A stretch of DNA of 64,000 nucleotides from Pseudomonadota bacterium (GTDB lineage: Bacteria; Pseudomonadota; Alphaproteobacteria; Rhizobiales; Hyphomicrobiaceae): positions 1 through 64,000 of the forward strand of contig JAEYPL010000064.1 in NCBI GenBank assembly GCA_023410905.1, read 5' to 3'. The notes under the pieces are model-generated. The model saw only the letters and a list, made by a program, of their open reading frames with translations, was not told where the DNA came from and searched no databases. Within the stretch, counting starts at the first letter, position 1. Each line of letters begins with the position of its first letter. Of the stretch, positions 20,291 through 28,946 are shown in pieces. The translations under genes were made by a program, and so were the position numbers.

Positions 20291-21148
20291 ATGAATGCTC
20301 CCGCCCGCATGCGTGCTCTCCTTGCGAAGCCTGAGTTCGTCGTCATGCCGGCCGTGTGGGACGGCCTCAGTGCCAAGCTCACCGCCGGCGCCGGTTTCGA
20401 TACCGCGTTCCTCTCGGGCTCATGCGTTGCAGCGAGCCGGCTCGGCGGACCCGATCTCGATCTCATCTCCTTCGCGGAGATGTTCGATTCCTTCAACATG
20501 GTGCGTGGCGCCGCGCCCGATCTGCTGGTGCTCGCGGACGGCGATCACGGCTATGGCAATGCCATGAACGTGCAGCGCACCGTGCGGGCCTATGGCCGTG
20601 CCGGCGCCGCCGCCATTCTCATCGAGGACAAGATCACGCCGCGCGCACTCACGGCCGGCGGCAAACCCTGCCTGCCGCGCGAGGAAGCGCGCATGAAGAT
20701 CCGTGCCGCTGTCCAGGCGGCGAAGGAGTCCGGTATTCTGGTCATGGCGCGCACCGACTGCCGCCCGACCGCTGGCATCGACGAGGCGGTCGCACGCATC
20801 GAGATGTTCGTCGCGGAAGGTGCCGACATCCTCTTTCTGGATTCGCCCGCCGATGAAGCCGAAATCCGCCGTGCCGTCGCCGCGGCGGCCGGGCGCCCCT
20901 CCTTCGCCGTGCTCTCGCCGGGTGCCCCCCGTGAGACGCCGGGCCAGACGCGTGCCGCCGAACTCGGCTTCAAGATCGGCACGTATCCGACAGGTATGCT
21001 CTCGCCGGCCATGGCGGGCATGCAGGCGGGGCTTTCGGCGCTGAAGGCCGGCAAGGCCCAAGCCGAGGGGGCGCTGACGCCCGCCGAGTTCCGCTCGACG
21101 CTCGGCTACCAGGACTATGACACCCACGCCAAGCAGTTCGTGAGCTGA
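20291..21148 (+). CDS. Isocitrate lyase/PEP mutase superfamily lyase
   Basis: A 285-residue TIM-barrel protein. Conserved motifs are VWDGLSAKL and SGSCVAASRLG, LADGDHGYGNAMNVQ (Mg-binding acidic loop), LIEDKITPRA and VMARTDCRPTAGIDEAV. The KKCGH catalytic loop of true isocitrate lyases is replaced by KPCLPREE, so the protein belongs with PEP mutases, methylmalate lyases and oxaloacetate decarboxylase-like members. It would make or break a C-C or C-P bond in a 2-oxo or hydroxy acid. Length is normal for the family. It has no obvious operon partner; 192 bases separate it from the response-regulator gene. Confidence 0.85.
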   Translation: MNAPARMRALLAKPEFVVMPAVWDGLSAKLTAGAGFDTAFLSGSCVAASRLGGPDLDLISFAEMFDSFNMVRGAAPDLLVLADGDHGYGNAMNVQRTVRAYGRAGAAAILIEDKITPRALTAGGKPCLPREEARMKIRAAVQAAKESGILVMARTDCRPTAGIDEAVARIEMFVAEGADILFLDSPADEAEIRRAVAAAAGRPSFAVLSPGAPRETPGQTRAAELGFKIGTYPTGMLSPAMAGMQAGLSALKAGKAQAEGALTPAEFRSTLGYQDYDTHAKQFVS

Positions 21149-21240
21149 GGCAGGGCGCCGGTATTATTGCACCCATCACCGACGCCAGGGGCTGACGCAG
21201 CCTCTGGCGCGCGCCGTTGTTCGCCATATTCTTGCTGCGT

Positions 21241-21265
21241 GGAACCAACGAGCCCGCCGCGCGTT
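21241..21265 (+). promoter_or_regulatory. EcfG-type general stress promoter
   Basis: GGAAC at 21241-21245 and CGTT at 21262-21265, separated by exactly 16 bases, fit the alphaproteobacterial EcfG consensus GGAAC-N16/17-CGTT perfectly. It lies 76 bases upstream of the response regulator gene and points towards it. Confidence 0.65.
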
Positions 21266-21341
21266 ATATTGGGTCGAGTCGACTTTTGGAAACTTGATCC
21301 GTACCCGCCATGCGGGTCATCGCTGGCGAGGGTAAGGGCAT

Positions 21342-21707
21342 ATGGGGGTAAGGGGCGCACGACTGATCCTCGTTGAGGATGAAGCACTTCTCGCCCTCGA
21401 CATGCAGGATATGCTCGAGGAGATGGGCTGCCTCGTCGTCGGCATGGCGGGCCGCCTCGACGACGCTCTCGTCCTGGCCGAGACGGACTTCGACCTGGCA
21501 CTGCTGGACATGAATCTCGGCGGCGCGCGCATCGATCCTGTCGCGCAGCGCATCGCGGCACGCGGCATCCCGATCATCTTCGTAACGGGTTACGGGCAGC
21601 GCACGCTGCCCCCCGGCATCGCCGCCCCAGTCCTCGACAAACCCTGCAGTCCGGACGCGCTCATGCCCCTTGTCGGCGCGATACTCGAGGCGCGCCATGC
21701 CCAATGA
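21342..21707 (+). CDS. Single-domain response regulator
   Basis: A 121-residue receiver domain without an output domain. The acidic pocket is E12/D13 (LVEDEAL), the phospho-acceptor is D56 (ALLDMNLGG), the switch Thr is in FVTGYG and the conserved lysine is K100 (LDKPC). The FATGUY-like FVTGYG motif is typical of single-domain regulators that work with HWE kinases in the general stress or phosphorelay network of alphaproteobacteria. It overlaps the kinase gene by 11 bases, so the two are cotranslated, and it sits behind an EcfG-type promoter. It likely acts as a phosphate sink or intermediate for that kinase. Confidence 0.9.
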   Translation: MGVRGARLILVEDEALLALDMQDMLEEMGCLVVGMAGRLDDALVLAETDFDLALLDMNLGGARIDPVAQRIAARGIPIIFVTGYGQRTLPPGIAAPVLDKPCSPDALMPLVGAILEARHAQ

Positions 21708-23844
21708 CTGGCCCGAGCTACCCGGCCATCTGAACCTTCAGCACATCGCCAATGCCGCAGCCGTACCCATGTGGGCGTGCGGCCCCGACCAGAAGGCCAT
21801 CTGGTTCAATAAGCCATGGACCGACTTCGTGGGGCGCCCCCTCGACCAGGAACTCGGCTCCGGCTGGGCCGAGAGTATTCAACCCGACGAGCGAGAAGGC
21901 TGCCTTGCTCAATACACGACGCATTTTGCTGCGCAGGAGGCCTTTTCGCTCGAGTTCCGACTGCGTCGCCATGACGGCGACTACTGCTGGTTCCGGAATC
22001 TCGGCGTACCGCTGCGTTCGCGCGAAGGTTCCTTCAGCGGCTATGTGAATACCTGCATCGATATTTCGGAGCAGAAGCGCAGCCTCGCCGCGCTCCGTGA
22101 AACTGAAGATCGCATTCGGCTGATGTCGGAGAGCGCGCCGGTCATGCTCTGGATGAGCGATGCCATGGGCAAGTGCGTGCATCTCAATCGCCGGCTTCGC
22201 AAATTCTGGGGTCTCTCGAGCGATGCGCCATCTGACTTTGATTGGCGCGGGAATATCCATCCCGACGACGTGGATCAAGTCGGTGCGGAAGTGCAGAAGG
22301 CGCTGGCCGGCAGGTCCGGCCTCACGATCCAGATGCGCCTTCGCAATCATCGCGGCGAGTACCGCTTCATCAGAACGGATGCCCAGGCACACTACGGGCC
22401 GTCGGGCGACTTCCTCGGCCTCATCGGCGTGAATATCGACATGACGGAGGAAGCGCGCGCCACTCAGGCCCTGCGCCGCAGCGAGGAGCGGTTTTCCCGC
22501 TTCATGCAGCACCTGCCTGGTCTCGCGTGGATAAAGGACGAAGCAGGCCGCTACGTTTTCGCGAACGAAGCCGCGATCCGCGCTTTCGGAACATCGCAGG
22601 AGCAGCTCATCGGCCGCACGGACGATGATCTCTTTCCACGCGAGACGGCTCAGCAGTTCCGCGAGAACGATGCCCGCGCGCACAAGGATCCCGGCGGCGC
22701 GCGCGTCGTCGAAGCGCTCTGGCAATCGGATGGCTTGCTCCATCACTCGATCGTCAGCAAATTTGCCATTCCCGATCCGGATGGCGTTCTGACCGGCGGC
22801 GTCGCCATCGATGTCACGGATCACAAGGCGGCCGAAAGCCGGATCGCCGTTCTCAACGAAGATCTGAGGCACCGGCTGGAAGAGCAGGAGGCTCTGCTCG
22901 ACGCCTTGCCGGTCGGCGTATTCATTGCGCGCGATCGCGAATGCACCGAGATCCTCAGCAACAAGACCGGCGCGAGAATGCTCGCTCTTCCCGAGGGCAG
23001 CAATTCCTCCAAGACCGGTCCGAATGCCGGCGCTTTGCCGTTCAAGGTGTATTCCGGAGGCAGAGAGCTTGCGAACCACGAGCTGCCCATGCAGAGGTGC
23101 GCGCGTCTCGGCACGCCCATCCACGGCGAGGAGATGGAGATCGTCTTCACGGACGGGCGGACGACGACGCTGCACGAGTCCGTGTCGCCCCTCTTCGATG
23201 GCAATGGCAGCGTGCGCGGATGCGTCGGCGTGTTTGTCGACATCTCCGAGCGCAAGCAGACCGAGCGGCAGAAGAATCTCTTCATCGACGAGCTCAATCA
23301 TCGCGTGAAGAATACGCTCGCGATCGTGCAATCCATTGCCTCCCAGACACTTCGGCAAACGAACGAGCCGAAGGCATTCAACAGCGCGTTCGTCGGTCGT
23401 CTCGATGCACTGGCGCGCGCCCATTCGCTGTTGACGACAGCGCTGTGGCAAGGCGTCGATCTTGCTGATCTCGTCGCAACGGCGCTCTCCCCGTTCGAGA
23501 ACTTCAAAGGTCAGGTGGCGGTCCAGGGACCATCCATCATGATCAAGCCCAATGGCGCGGTCACTCTGGCGCTGGTGCTGCACGAGCTGGCGACAAATGC
23601 CGCAAAGTACGGCGCGCTGAGCACAACGTCCGGCAAGGTCGCCATTTCGTGGACCAATAATGCCGGATCGATCGAGCTGCGCTGGTCCGAGGTCGGCGGC
23701 CCCCCTGTCAGCGAGCCCGCACGCAAGGGCTTCGGCAGTCGCCTCATCGCGGCAAGCGCGTCGCAACTCGGCGGCGCCGCCGATGTCAAATACGCGCAGG
23801 ACGGCGTGAAAGCGATGCTGGCGTTTCCGCTCGAGCGGCCCTGA
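21697..23844 (+). CDS. Multi-PAS HWE-family sensor histidine kinase
   Basis: A 715-residue cytosolic kinase without transmembrane segments. About four PAS domains fill residues 10-525 (the first ends ISEQKRSLAALRETE, the second ends IDMTEEARATQ, the third ends VTDHKAAESRIA, and the fourth ends ISERKQTERQ). The kinase core is of the HWE type: H535 in ELNHRVKNTLA, N-box HELATNAAKYGALS, and W-x-E in LRWSEVGGPP. HWE kinases feed the PhyR/EcfG stress pathway, light sensing or single-domain regulators. No chromophore cysteine motif (GRNCRFLQ) is present, so light sensing by LOV is not supported; redox or small-molecule sensing is possible. Its start codon lies inside the regulator gene. Confidence 0.9.
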   Translation: MPNDWPELPGHLNLQHIANAAAVPMWACGPDQKAIWFNKPWTDFVGRPLDQELGSGWAESIQPDEREGCLAQYTTHFAAQEAFSLEFRLRRHDGDYCWFRNLGVPLRSREGSFSGYVNTCIDISEQKRSLAALRETEDRIRLMSESAPVMLWMSDAMGKCVHLNRRLRKFWGLSSDAPSDFDWRGNIHPDDVDQVGAEVQKALAGRSGLTIQMRLRNHRGEYRFIRTDAQAHYGPSGDFLGLIGVNIDMTEEARATQALRRSEERFSRFMQHLPGLAWIKDEAGRYVFANEAAIRAFGTSQEQLIGRTDDDLFPRETAQQFRENDARAHKDPGGARVVEALWQSDGLLHHSIVSKFAIPDPDGVLTGGVAIDVTDHKAAESRIAVLNEDLRHRLEEQEALLDALPVGVFIARDRECTEILSNKTGARMLALPEGSNSSKTGPNAGALPFKVYSGGRELANHELPMQRCARLGTPIHGEEMEIVFTDGRTTTLHESVSPLFDGNGSVRGCVGVFVDISERKQTERQKNLFIDELNHRVKNTLAIVQSIASQTLRQTNEPKAFNSAFVGRLDALARAHSLLTTALWQGVDLADLVATALSPFENFKGQVAVQGPSIMIKPNGAVTLALVLHELATNAAKYGALSTTSGKVAISWTNNAGSIELRWSEVGGPPVSEPARKGFGSRLIAASASQLGGAADVKYAQDGVKAMLAFPLERP

Positions 23845-24138
23845 TGGTAGCTGGATTCGATTGGTCCTTGTCCGCATTCGAACGGGCGATATAGGCGCTA
23901 AACGCAACCCTTATCTCAGTTCCGGGGTTAATATCGATATTCGCGCGGCGGTCGGTGCCGCCAAACTGTGTGGGCGTGGTCGATCCCTTGGTCGGCTCGT
24001 GCAGCGGCCAATAGCGGCCGGCGAGCCTGCCTCCATAATGTCTGCCTGCTCCATCATTTCGTCGCGGTTGCGTGGCTTCAGATGTCAGGAGCGGCATTAT
24101 CGCCGCATCCTCGCGGCCGTCGTTCGGGAGTTTCAGCT

Positions 24139-25197
24139 TTGCCTGAATCCAAAGCGCGATTGTGTTCGATTGCTACTGCCGTACCCGAGTACATCGTGAC
24201 CCAGGATGAGGTCGCAGAACGCACGCGGCGCATGTTCGGCCTGCGTATGCCGGAATTCGAGCGCCTCGCCCCAGTGTTCGAGAATGCCGGCATCGCTCGC
24301 CGCCATTCTGTGCGCCCTGGCGAATGGTACGAGCAGGATCGGTCCTGGCCCGAACGCACCGAAGTGTATCTTTCCGAAGCCACACGATTGCTCGTTTTGG
24401 CATCGCGCCGCGCGCTTGCAAAAGCTGGCCTGTCGGGCGCGGATGTCGATTGCGTGGTCACCGTGTCCTCGACCGGCATCGCAACACCGAGTTTGGAGAC
24501 GCGAGCCGCCGCGGCATTGAACCTGCGTCCCGACGTCTCGCGCGTACCTGTATTCGGCTTGGGATGCGCCGGTGGCGTTACCGGCCTTTCGATCGGCGCG
24601 CGTCTCGCCGAAGCGCGCCCCGGCACCAACGTCCTGGTAGTCGCCGTCGAGTTGTGCTCGCTCGCAGTGAGGCTCGACAAGCTGACCAAAGCCAACATCG
24701 TGGCACTCGCGCTGTTCGGCGACGGCGCTGCGGCGACCGTCATCCGAACGGATGCGCGCGGCTGTGCTCGAATTACTGCAGCCGACGAGTATACGTGGCC
24801 CGATACGCTCGACATCATGGGCTGGGATGTCGATCAGCAGGGATTTGGCGTCATATTCGATCGCTCCATCCCGCCGTTCGCTCTCGAGCATTTGCGCCCT
24901 GCAGTCGGGCACATTCTTCAGCGCCAGGGTCTCTCGCGCGACGACATCGATCGCTTCATCTGCCACCCAGGTGGCGCCAAGATCGTCGAGGCCATCGAGA
25001 GCGGACTGTCACTGGAGACCGGCTCACTCGATCATGAGCGCGCAGTTCTTGCCCACTTCGGCAATATGTCCGCGCCCACCGCCCTCTTCGTACTGGAGCG
25101 CGCATTGACGGCAGGCCTGCCTTCGCGCTCGATGCTCATGGCATTCGGCCCCGGCTTCACGTTGAGCACTGTAACGCTCGAGGGAGTTCCTGCCTGA
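24139..25197 (+). CDS. Type III polyketide synthase (TTG start)
   Basis: A 352-residue chalcone-synthase-like enzyme. The Cys-His-Asn triad is complete: C143 in GLGCAGG, H276 in FICHPGGAK and N309 in FGNMSAPT. It would extend an acyl-CoA starter with malonyl-CoA to a tri- or tetraketide and cyclise it to a pyrone or resorcinol. The first credible start is a TTG at 24139 preceded by GGGAG at 24126-24130, which gives the usual family length. Its stop overlaps the ATG of a membrane methyltransferase gene by one base. This two-gene arrangement is known for alkylpyrone and alkylresorcinol synthesis (BpsA/BpsB of Bacillus, SrsA/SrsB of Streptomyces). Confidence 0.9.
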   Translation: MPESKARLCSIATAVPEYIVTQDEVAERTRRMFGLRMPEFERLAPVFENAGIARRHSVRPGEWYEQDRSWPERTEVYLSEATRLLVLASRRALAKAGLSGADVDCVVTVSSTGIATPSLETRAAAALNLRPDVSRVPVFGLGCAGGVTGLSIGARLAEARPGTNVLVVAVELCSLAVRLDKLTKANIVALALFGDGAAATVIRTDARGCARITAADEYTWPDTLDIMGWDVDQQGFGVIFDRSIPPFALEHLRPAVGHILQRQGLSRDDIDRFICHPGGAKIVEAIESGLSLETGSLDHERAVLAHFGNMSAPTALFVLERALTAGLPSRSMLMAFGPGFTLSTVTLEGVPA

Positions 25198-25730
25198 TGC
25201 CCGACTGGCTTCATTTCGATGCTCTCGCCGTCACTGTGCTCGCGCTCGTCACGGTACAGCGGCTTGCAGAGCTCGTTTATGCCCGCTTCAACGAGGCGCG
25301 TCTCAAGCAGATTGGCGGCGTCGAACATGGCGCGTCGCATTATCCGCTGATCGTCGCCCTGCATACGGCGTGGCTGGCCGGGCTGTGGCTCCTGGCGCAC
25401 GACGTACATCCGCATTATGGCTGGCTCGCCGTATTCCTGCTGCTGCAGGCCACACGGGGGTGGGTTCTCTTCACGCTCGGTGCGCGTTGGACCACGCGCG
25501 TCATCGTGTTGCCGCAGACCCGGCCGATCCGCAGCGGCCCTTACCGCTTTCTCTCGCATCCCAACTATGCCGTCGTGGCCGCCGAGATCTTCGTGCTGCC
25601 CATGGCCTTCGGTTTCGTGGCCTATGCTTTGATATTCTCCCTGGCAAACGCCGTAGTCCTCGCCATCCGCATCCGCGCCGAGAATGCAGCGCTGCGCGGC
25701 GCGTCTCCCATGCTCGACGCCACGAGCTGA
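25197..25730 (+). CDS. ICMT-family membrane methyltransferase partner of the type III PKS
   Basis: A 177-residue membrane protein with four to five hydrophobic segments and the ICMT signature RSGPYRFLSHPNYAVVAAEI near residues 116-135. The N-terminus has VQRLAELVYARFNEARL as in BpsB-like proteins. Homologues beside type III synthases O-methylate alkylpyrones or related lipids using S-adenosylmethionine, working in the membrane. Translation is coupled: its ATG starts on the last base of the synthase stop. It ends 22 bases before the convergent decaheme cytochrome gene. Confidence 0.85.
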   Translation: MPDWLHFDALAVTVLALVTVQRLAELVYARFNEARLKQIGGVEHGASHYPLIVALHTAWLAGLWLLAHDVHPHYGWLAVFLLLQATRGWVLFTLGARWTTRVIVLPQTRPIRSGPYRFLSHPNYAVVAAEIFVLPMAFGFVAYALIFSLANAVVLAIRIRAENAALRGASPMLDATS

Positions 25731-25752
25731 CGCGAAGCGCAGCCGCCAACGG

Positions 25753-27981
25753 CTATTCAGTGGGGATCTTCGTGTTGATGATCGGCGTGAGCACGCCGTT
25801 CACATGATACTTGTGACACGTCAGGCAGTCTTGCCGCGCCATGTTGCTCGTGTGGCAGGACTGGCAGAGCTCCTTCTTCACGCTGCCGAAGCCCGAGGCG
25901 AATCTCTGCGGATTGCCCTGCTCGTAGCTTTTCAGATAGGGGCGCTCTTTCTCGAGACTATGGCACGTCAGGCAACCACGGTTCTCCATGATGCCAAAAT
26001 GCGGCTCGTGGACGAACTGTGTGAAACGCCCCTGCCTGCTTTCGACTTTGGGCGGCGAGAAATTCACCATGCGCCCTTTGCCCTGTAAATCATCGACGCT
26101 GTGGCACTTCGTGCATGAGCCCTGAGCGTCCTTGCTCGTGAGATAGTCGAAGACCGCCGCTGCTGGCGTCTTCTGCCCCTTCGGTGCCTGCGGACCCGTC
26201 AGGAAAAGCCACGTGTGAATGAACTTATCCTTGTGGCCCGCGGGACGATAGAAAATTGCGTGATCCTGATGGTACCAGCCGCCGTACTCGGCCCAGCTCT
26301 CCGGATCCACGCCGCTTTCGATGCTGATCACCGGGCCCGCCCTGCGCTGCGGCGTTGCCGCTGCAGATTCCGAAGGCGCAGGCGCAGCAGCGGGCGGACT
26401 AGCCTCAGCGGATGGGGCAGTATCAGGCTTGCCGCCAGCTCTGCCGCCTTTCGACAGAGCTTCCCTGGCGGGGCCGGCAATTCCTTTCAGCTCATCCTCC
26501 GTCGGATTGAGCAGATCGTCCGTCTGGTCCGCGGCCTTTGCCCGAGGTGCCGGCGTATCAGCCTGAGCGATCCGGAACGGCTCAGGTATGGTCGCCGTAT
26601 CGGTGTCGACGGTCGATCGCGACTCTGTCGTGGTCGTGACCCAGCCGGCCGGATCCTGTTGCGCTGGCTGTTGCGTTGACTCTCGCGGCTTCTCTTGACC
26701 TTGTGCCTTACGCTGCTCCGGACGATTGGCCATTTCCGCGCCGAGATTGGGCAGCCATTGCTGCTGCGCACTGACGACGACATCGCGCGGCAAGCTCGCG
26801 GTGAGATCGGCGACGAGACTGGCACTCAGTTTTGCGCCACTCCCCATGCCGAGATCAGCCAGCACATCGGAGGCCTTTCCCTTGATCAGCGCATAGAAGA
26901 GGCCCTTGATCTCCCAGACGAGGCTCGTCACGGCTCTGATCTGCCGATCGTTCGCCTTCGAGAGATCCTGAAGGTTCAGGCCATCCACTGTCTTGATCAG
27001 TGCGCGCCCCTGCTCGGTCCGGCTGATCATCACCTTCATGAAGGGCGCCAGCGCGGCCTCGGACGCGTCCGGCCATTCGCCGATCGCGGCATTCTTCTTC
27101 TTCAGTGTTGGCAGGTCGAGACCGGGTAGTGTCAGGAAGGCGATGCCTTTCGGACCGCTGACGCGATCTTTTCCCGTGATCTGATTGAGATGGCAGCTTG
27201 AGCACGTCTGCTCGAATGGCGCGACGGACATGAGACGCTTGTCATCGCGGCTATTGTGGCAGCTCGAGCAGGTCTCCGGGATTCGAGCTGCCGGATCCTT
27301 CTTCGCGATTTCCGGGAAGTGCTTACCGAAGTGCCCGGCATGATCGTAGATGATCGGCGTGCGCTGCTTGAAAGGATAGCTCTCAAATTGCGGATGCTGG
27401 CCGTCGAAGCTATCGAACTTGACGACGTGGCACGAGCGGCATTGCTCATTCGAGATCTTGCTCAGATTGAACTTGGCACCCTGATGCTCCTGGTGGCAGG
27501 TCGCGCAAGAGAGACCCTGCTCCGACATGCTGTCCGTCGGAAACGCGCTACTCTGGACGCGCGCTGAGAGCGGCGCGTCCATGGTCGCGGCGGTCTTGAT
27601 CAGCCGCTCCGTGCTCTGCTTCAGCACATCAACCGATGCTCCATGCGGATTGAATGCCGTGTCCGGCATCTTGTGGCAGGTGAGACAGGCCTTGCTGTCG
27701 GCGTGCGGATCACCGGCGACGAGCCCCTTCGTCCAGCTGAGCTTTCCGTCGCTGCCGTTCCCCGTGTGGCACGCGCTGCAGTTCTCGATCGCACTGTGCG
27801 CGCTGATGAGCGGCCCCGGCATGAGGAACTGTGTGTCCTTGGCGAAGAGGAAAACGACGGCCACGCAGACAGCAGTCACGATCGCCGCAAGAACGGCCAT
27901 GCGGTCGCGCAACAGATGAGGGCTCACCGGCCTCTCGGCCGGCGGCCTGCGAACTGCGCGACTCCGTCCCCGCCACCACAT
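25753..27981 (-). CDS. Membrane-anchored decaheme c-type cytochrome, hemes split 6+4
   Basis: A 742-residue multiheme protein with ten CxxCH sites. One N-terminal hydrophobic helix (about residues 28-48, VLAAIVTAVCVAVVFLFA) acts as an anchor and places the rest in the periplasm. Six heme sites lie in residues 68-264 and four in 623-723; the last two (CQSCH, CLTCH) are only 13 residues apart. Between them is a heme-free stretch of over 350 residues, including a low-complexity Ala/Pro/Gln/Thr linker about 420-550. Several free histidines (HFGKHF, YHQDHAIFY, FVHEPHFG) could be distal ligands. The doubled-CxxCH modules resemble cytochrome c3/NrfB-like domains. The ATG at 27981 shares a base with the stop of the upstream b-type gene, and a GTG at 27984 is an alternative. 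It probably passes electrons from the membrane b-type protein to periplasmic carriers. Confidence 0.88.
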   Translation of the reverse strand: MWWRGRSRAVRRPPAERPVSPHLLRDRMAVLAAIVTAVCVAVVFLFAKDTQFLMPGPLISAHSAIENCSACHTGNGSDGKLSWTKGLVAGDPHADSKACLTCHKMPDTAFNPHGASVDVLKQSTERLIKTAATMDAPLSARVQSSAFPTDSMSEQGLSCATCHQEHQGAKFNLSKISNEQCRSCHVVKFDSFDGQHPQFESYPFKQRTPIIYDHAGHFGKHFPEIAKKDPAARIPETCSSCHNSRDDKRLMSVAPFEQTCSSCHLNQITGKDRVSGPKGIAFLTLPGLDLPTLKKKNAAIGEWPDASEAALAPFMKVMISRTEQGRALIKTVDGLNLQDLSKANDRQIRAVTSLVWEIKGLFYALIKGKASDVLADLGMGSGAKLSASLVADLTASLPRDVVVSAQQQWLPNLGAEMANRPEQRKAQGQEKPRESTQQPAQQDPAGWVTTTTESRSTVDTDTATIPEPFRIAQADTPAPRAKAADQTDDLLNPTEDELKGIAGPAREALSKGGRAGGKPDTAPSAEASPPAAAPAPSESAAATPQRRAGPVISIESGVDPESWAEYGGWYHQDHAIFYRPAGHKDKFIHTWLFLTGPQAPKGQKTPAAAVFDYLTSKDAQGSCTKCHSVDDLQGKGRMVNFSPPKVESRQGRFTQFVHEPHFGIMENRGCLTCHSLEKERPYLKSYEQGNPQRFASGFGSVKKELCQSCHTSNMARQDCLTCHKYHVNGVLTPIINTKIPTE

Positions 27982-28853
27982 CACAGGGGCCCAGACGAAA
28001 AGGCGTACATGACGATAATGTGCAGGACCGCCAGCACGATCAGGCCATAGGTGACGGGCACGTGCACGAACAGCCAGCCTTTTGAAAGGCCGAGATACAC
28101 GCGCGCGAAATCGAGCCGGTCCTTCTCGATCACCAGGTTCTTGATGGCCGCGAGTTTCTCCTGGCTCTGCGGGTCGACGTAGCGCGACAGGCTCTCGATC
28201 TCGTCGGTCAGGCGCTTGAGCGGGCGTTTGGATCCAATGAGATGGGCCATGGAATTCCGCGGACCTTCGAAGTAGTTCTCGAGGTGCATCGTATAGAGGT
28301 CCATGATCCAGGCATCATGGGGTGGCGCGGGCAAGGCGAACAAAGTCGGCGCCGGATCGCTATCGGCGACAATGGCGTGAACCTCTTCCGCGAGTTCGGC
28401 GCAGCGCGCCGGGATGCGATCAAGCCCCAGGCTCTCGTCGAGTCCGTGCCGCGCCTTGAGCGCCCACGCAAGGTAGGTGCCGAGAATGCCGCTCAATGTC
28501 ACGAGCACGAAGCCTGTCCACAAAGCCCACTCGAAGCTGGTATCGGGCAGCGAGAACTCGCAATGCGAGAGGAACGCGGCAATCAGCAGATAGCCGACGA
28601 ACAGATGGATCTTCCGCCAGCGCGTGGCTGCGATCGGCGAAAGGCTGCCGCGCTTGATGGCAACATGGAAATAGATCTGCAGCCCCATGCCAACGGCCAG
28701 CATCCAGCCGTCGAGATAGCGCGGATCGCGGAGCCCAGTGCCATAGATCCAGACGAGCCAGAACAATCCGCCGGAAACCAGCGCGATCATCAGGACCTGG
28801 GCTGTGCGAACGCCGATCATACCATCGGAGGCACGTCGCGCCGCGGCTCTCAT
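27981..28853 (-). CDS. Membrane b-type cytochrome-like subunit
   Basis: A 290-residue inner-membrane protein with five or so helices: near residues 14-36, 50-66, 84-103, 110-130 and a C-terminal pair around FVHVPVTYGLIVLAVLHIIV. Two histidines 14 residues apart in that last helix, and others in IYFHVAIK, IHLFVGYLL and LSHCEF, are candidate axial ligands for b-type hemes. A soluble helical region with TLFALPAPPHDAW and MHLENYFEG lies between residues 140 and 240. It resembles cytochrome b561-like membrane partners that oxidise quinol or link to periplasmic multiheme proteins. It is coupled to the decaheme gene downstream. I do not recognise a named family, so heme binding is inferred. Confidence 0.7.
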   Translation of the reverse strand: MRAAARRASDGMIGVRTAQVLMIALVSGGLFWLVWIYGTGLRDPRYLDGWMLAVGMGLQIYFHVAIKRGSLSPIAATRWRKIHLFVGYLLIAAFLSHCEFSLPDTSFEWALWTGFVLVTLSGILGTYLAWALKARHGLDESLGLDRIPARCAELAEEVHAIVADSDPAPTLFALPAPPHDAWIMDLYTMHLENYFEGPRNSMAHLIGSKRPLKRLTDEIESLSRYVDPQSQEKLAAIKNLVIEKDRLDFARVYLGLSKGWLFVHVPVTYGLIVLAVLHIIVMYAFSSGPL

Positions 28854-28946
28854 GGCGATCCCCCGCGAACACCCATCGTGGTGCCACTCTCCTCAACAAT
28901 AAACTCAAGGCACCGCTCGGCGACCCGCATCAGTTCGATCGCCGGG

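Noticed and set aside
21718..23907. 729-codon leftward frame opposite the HWE kinase
   Set aside because: Antisense of a kinase with all catalytic boxes; no motif in the shadow.
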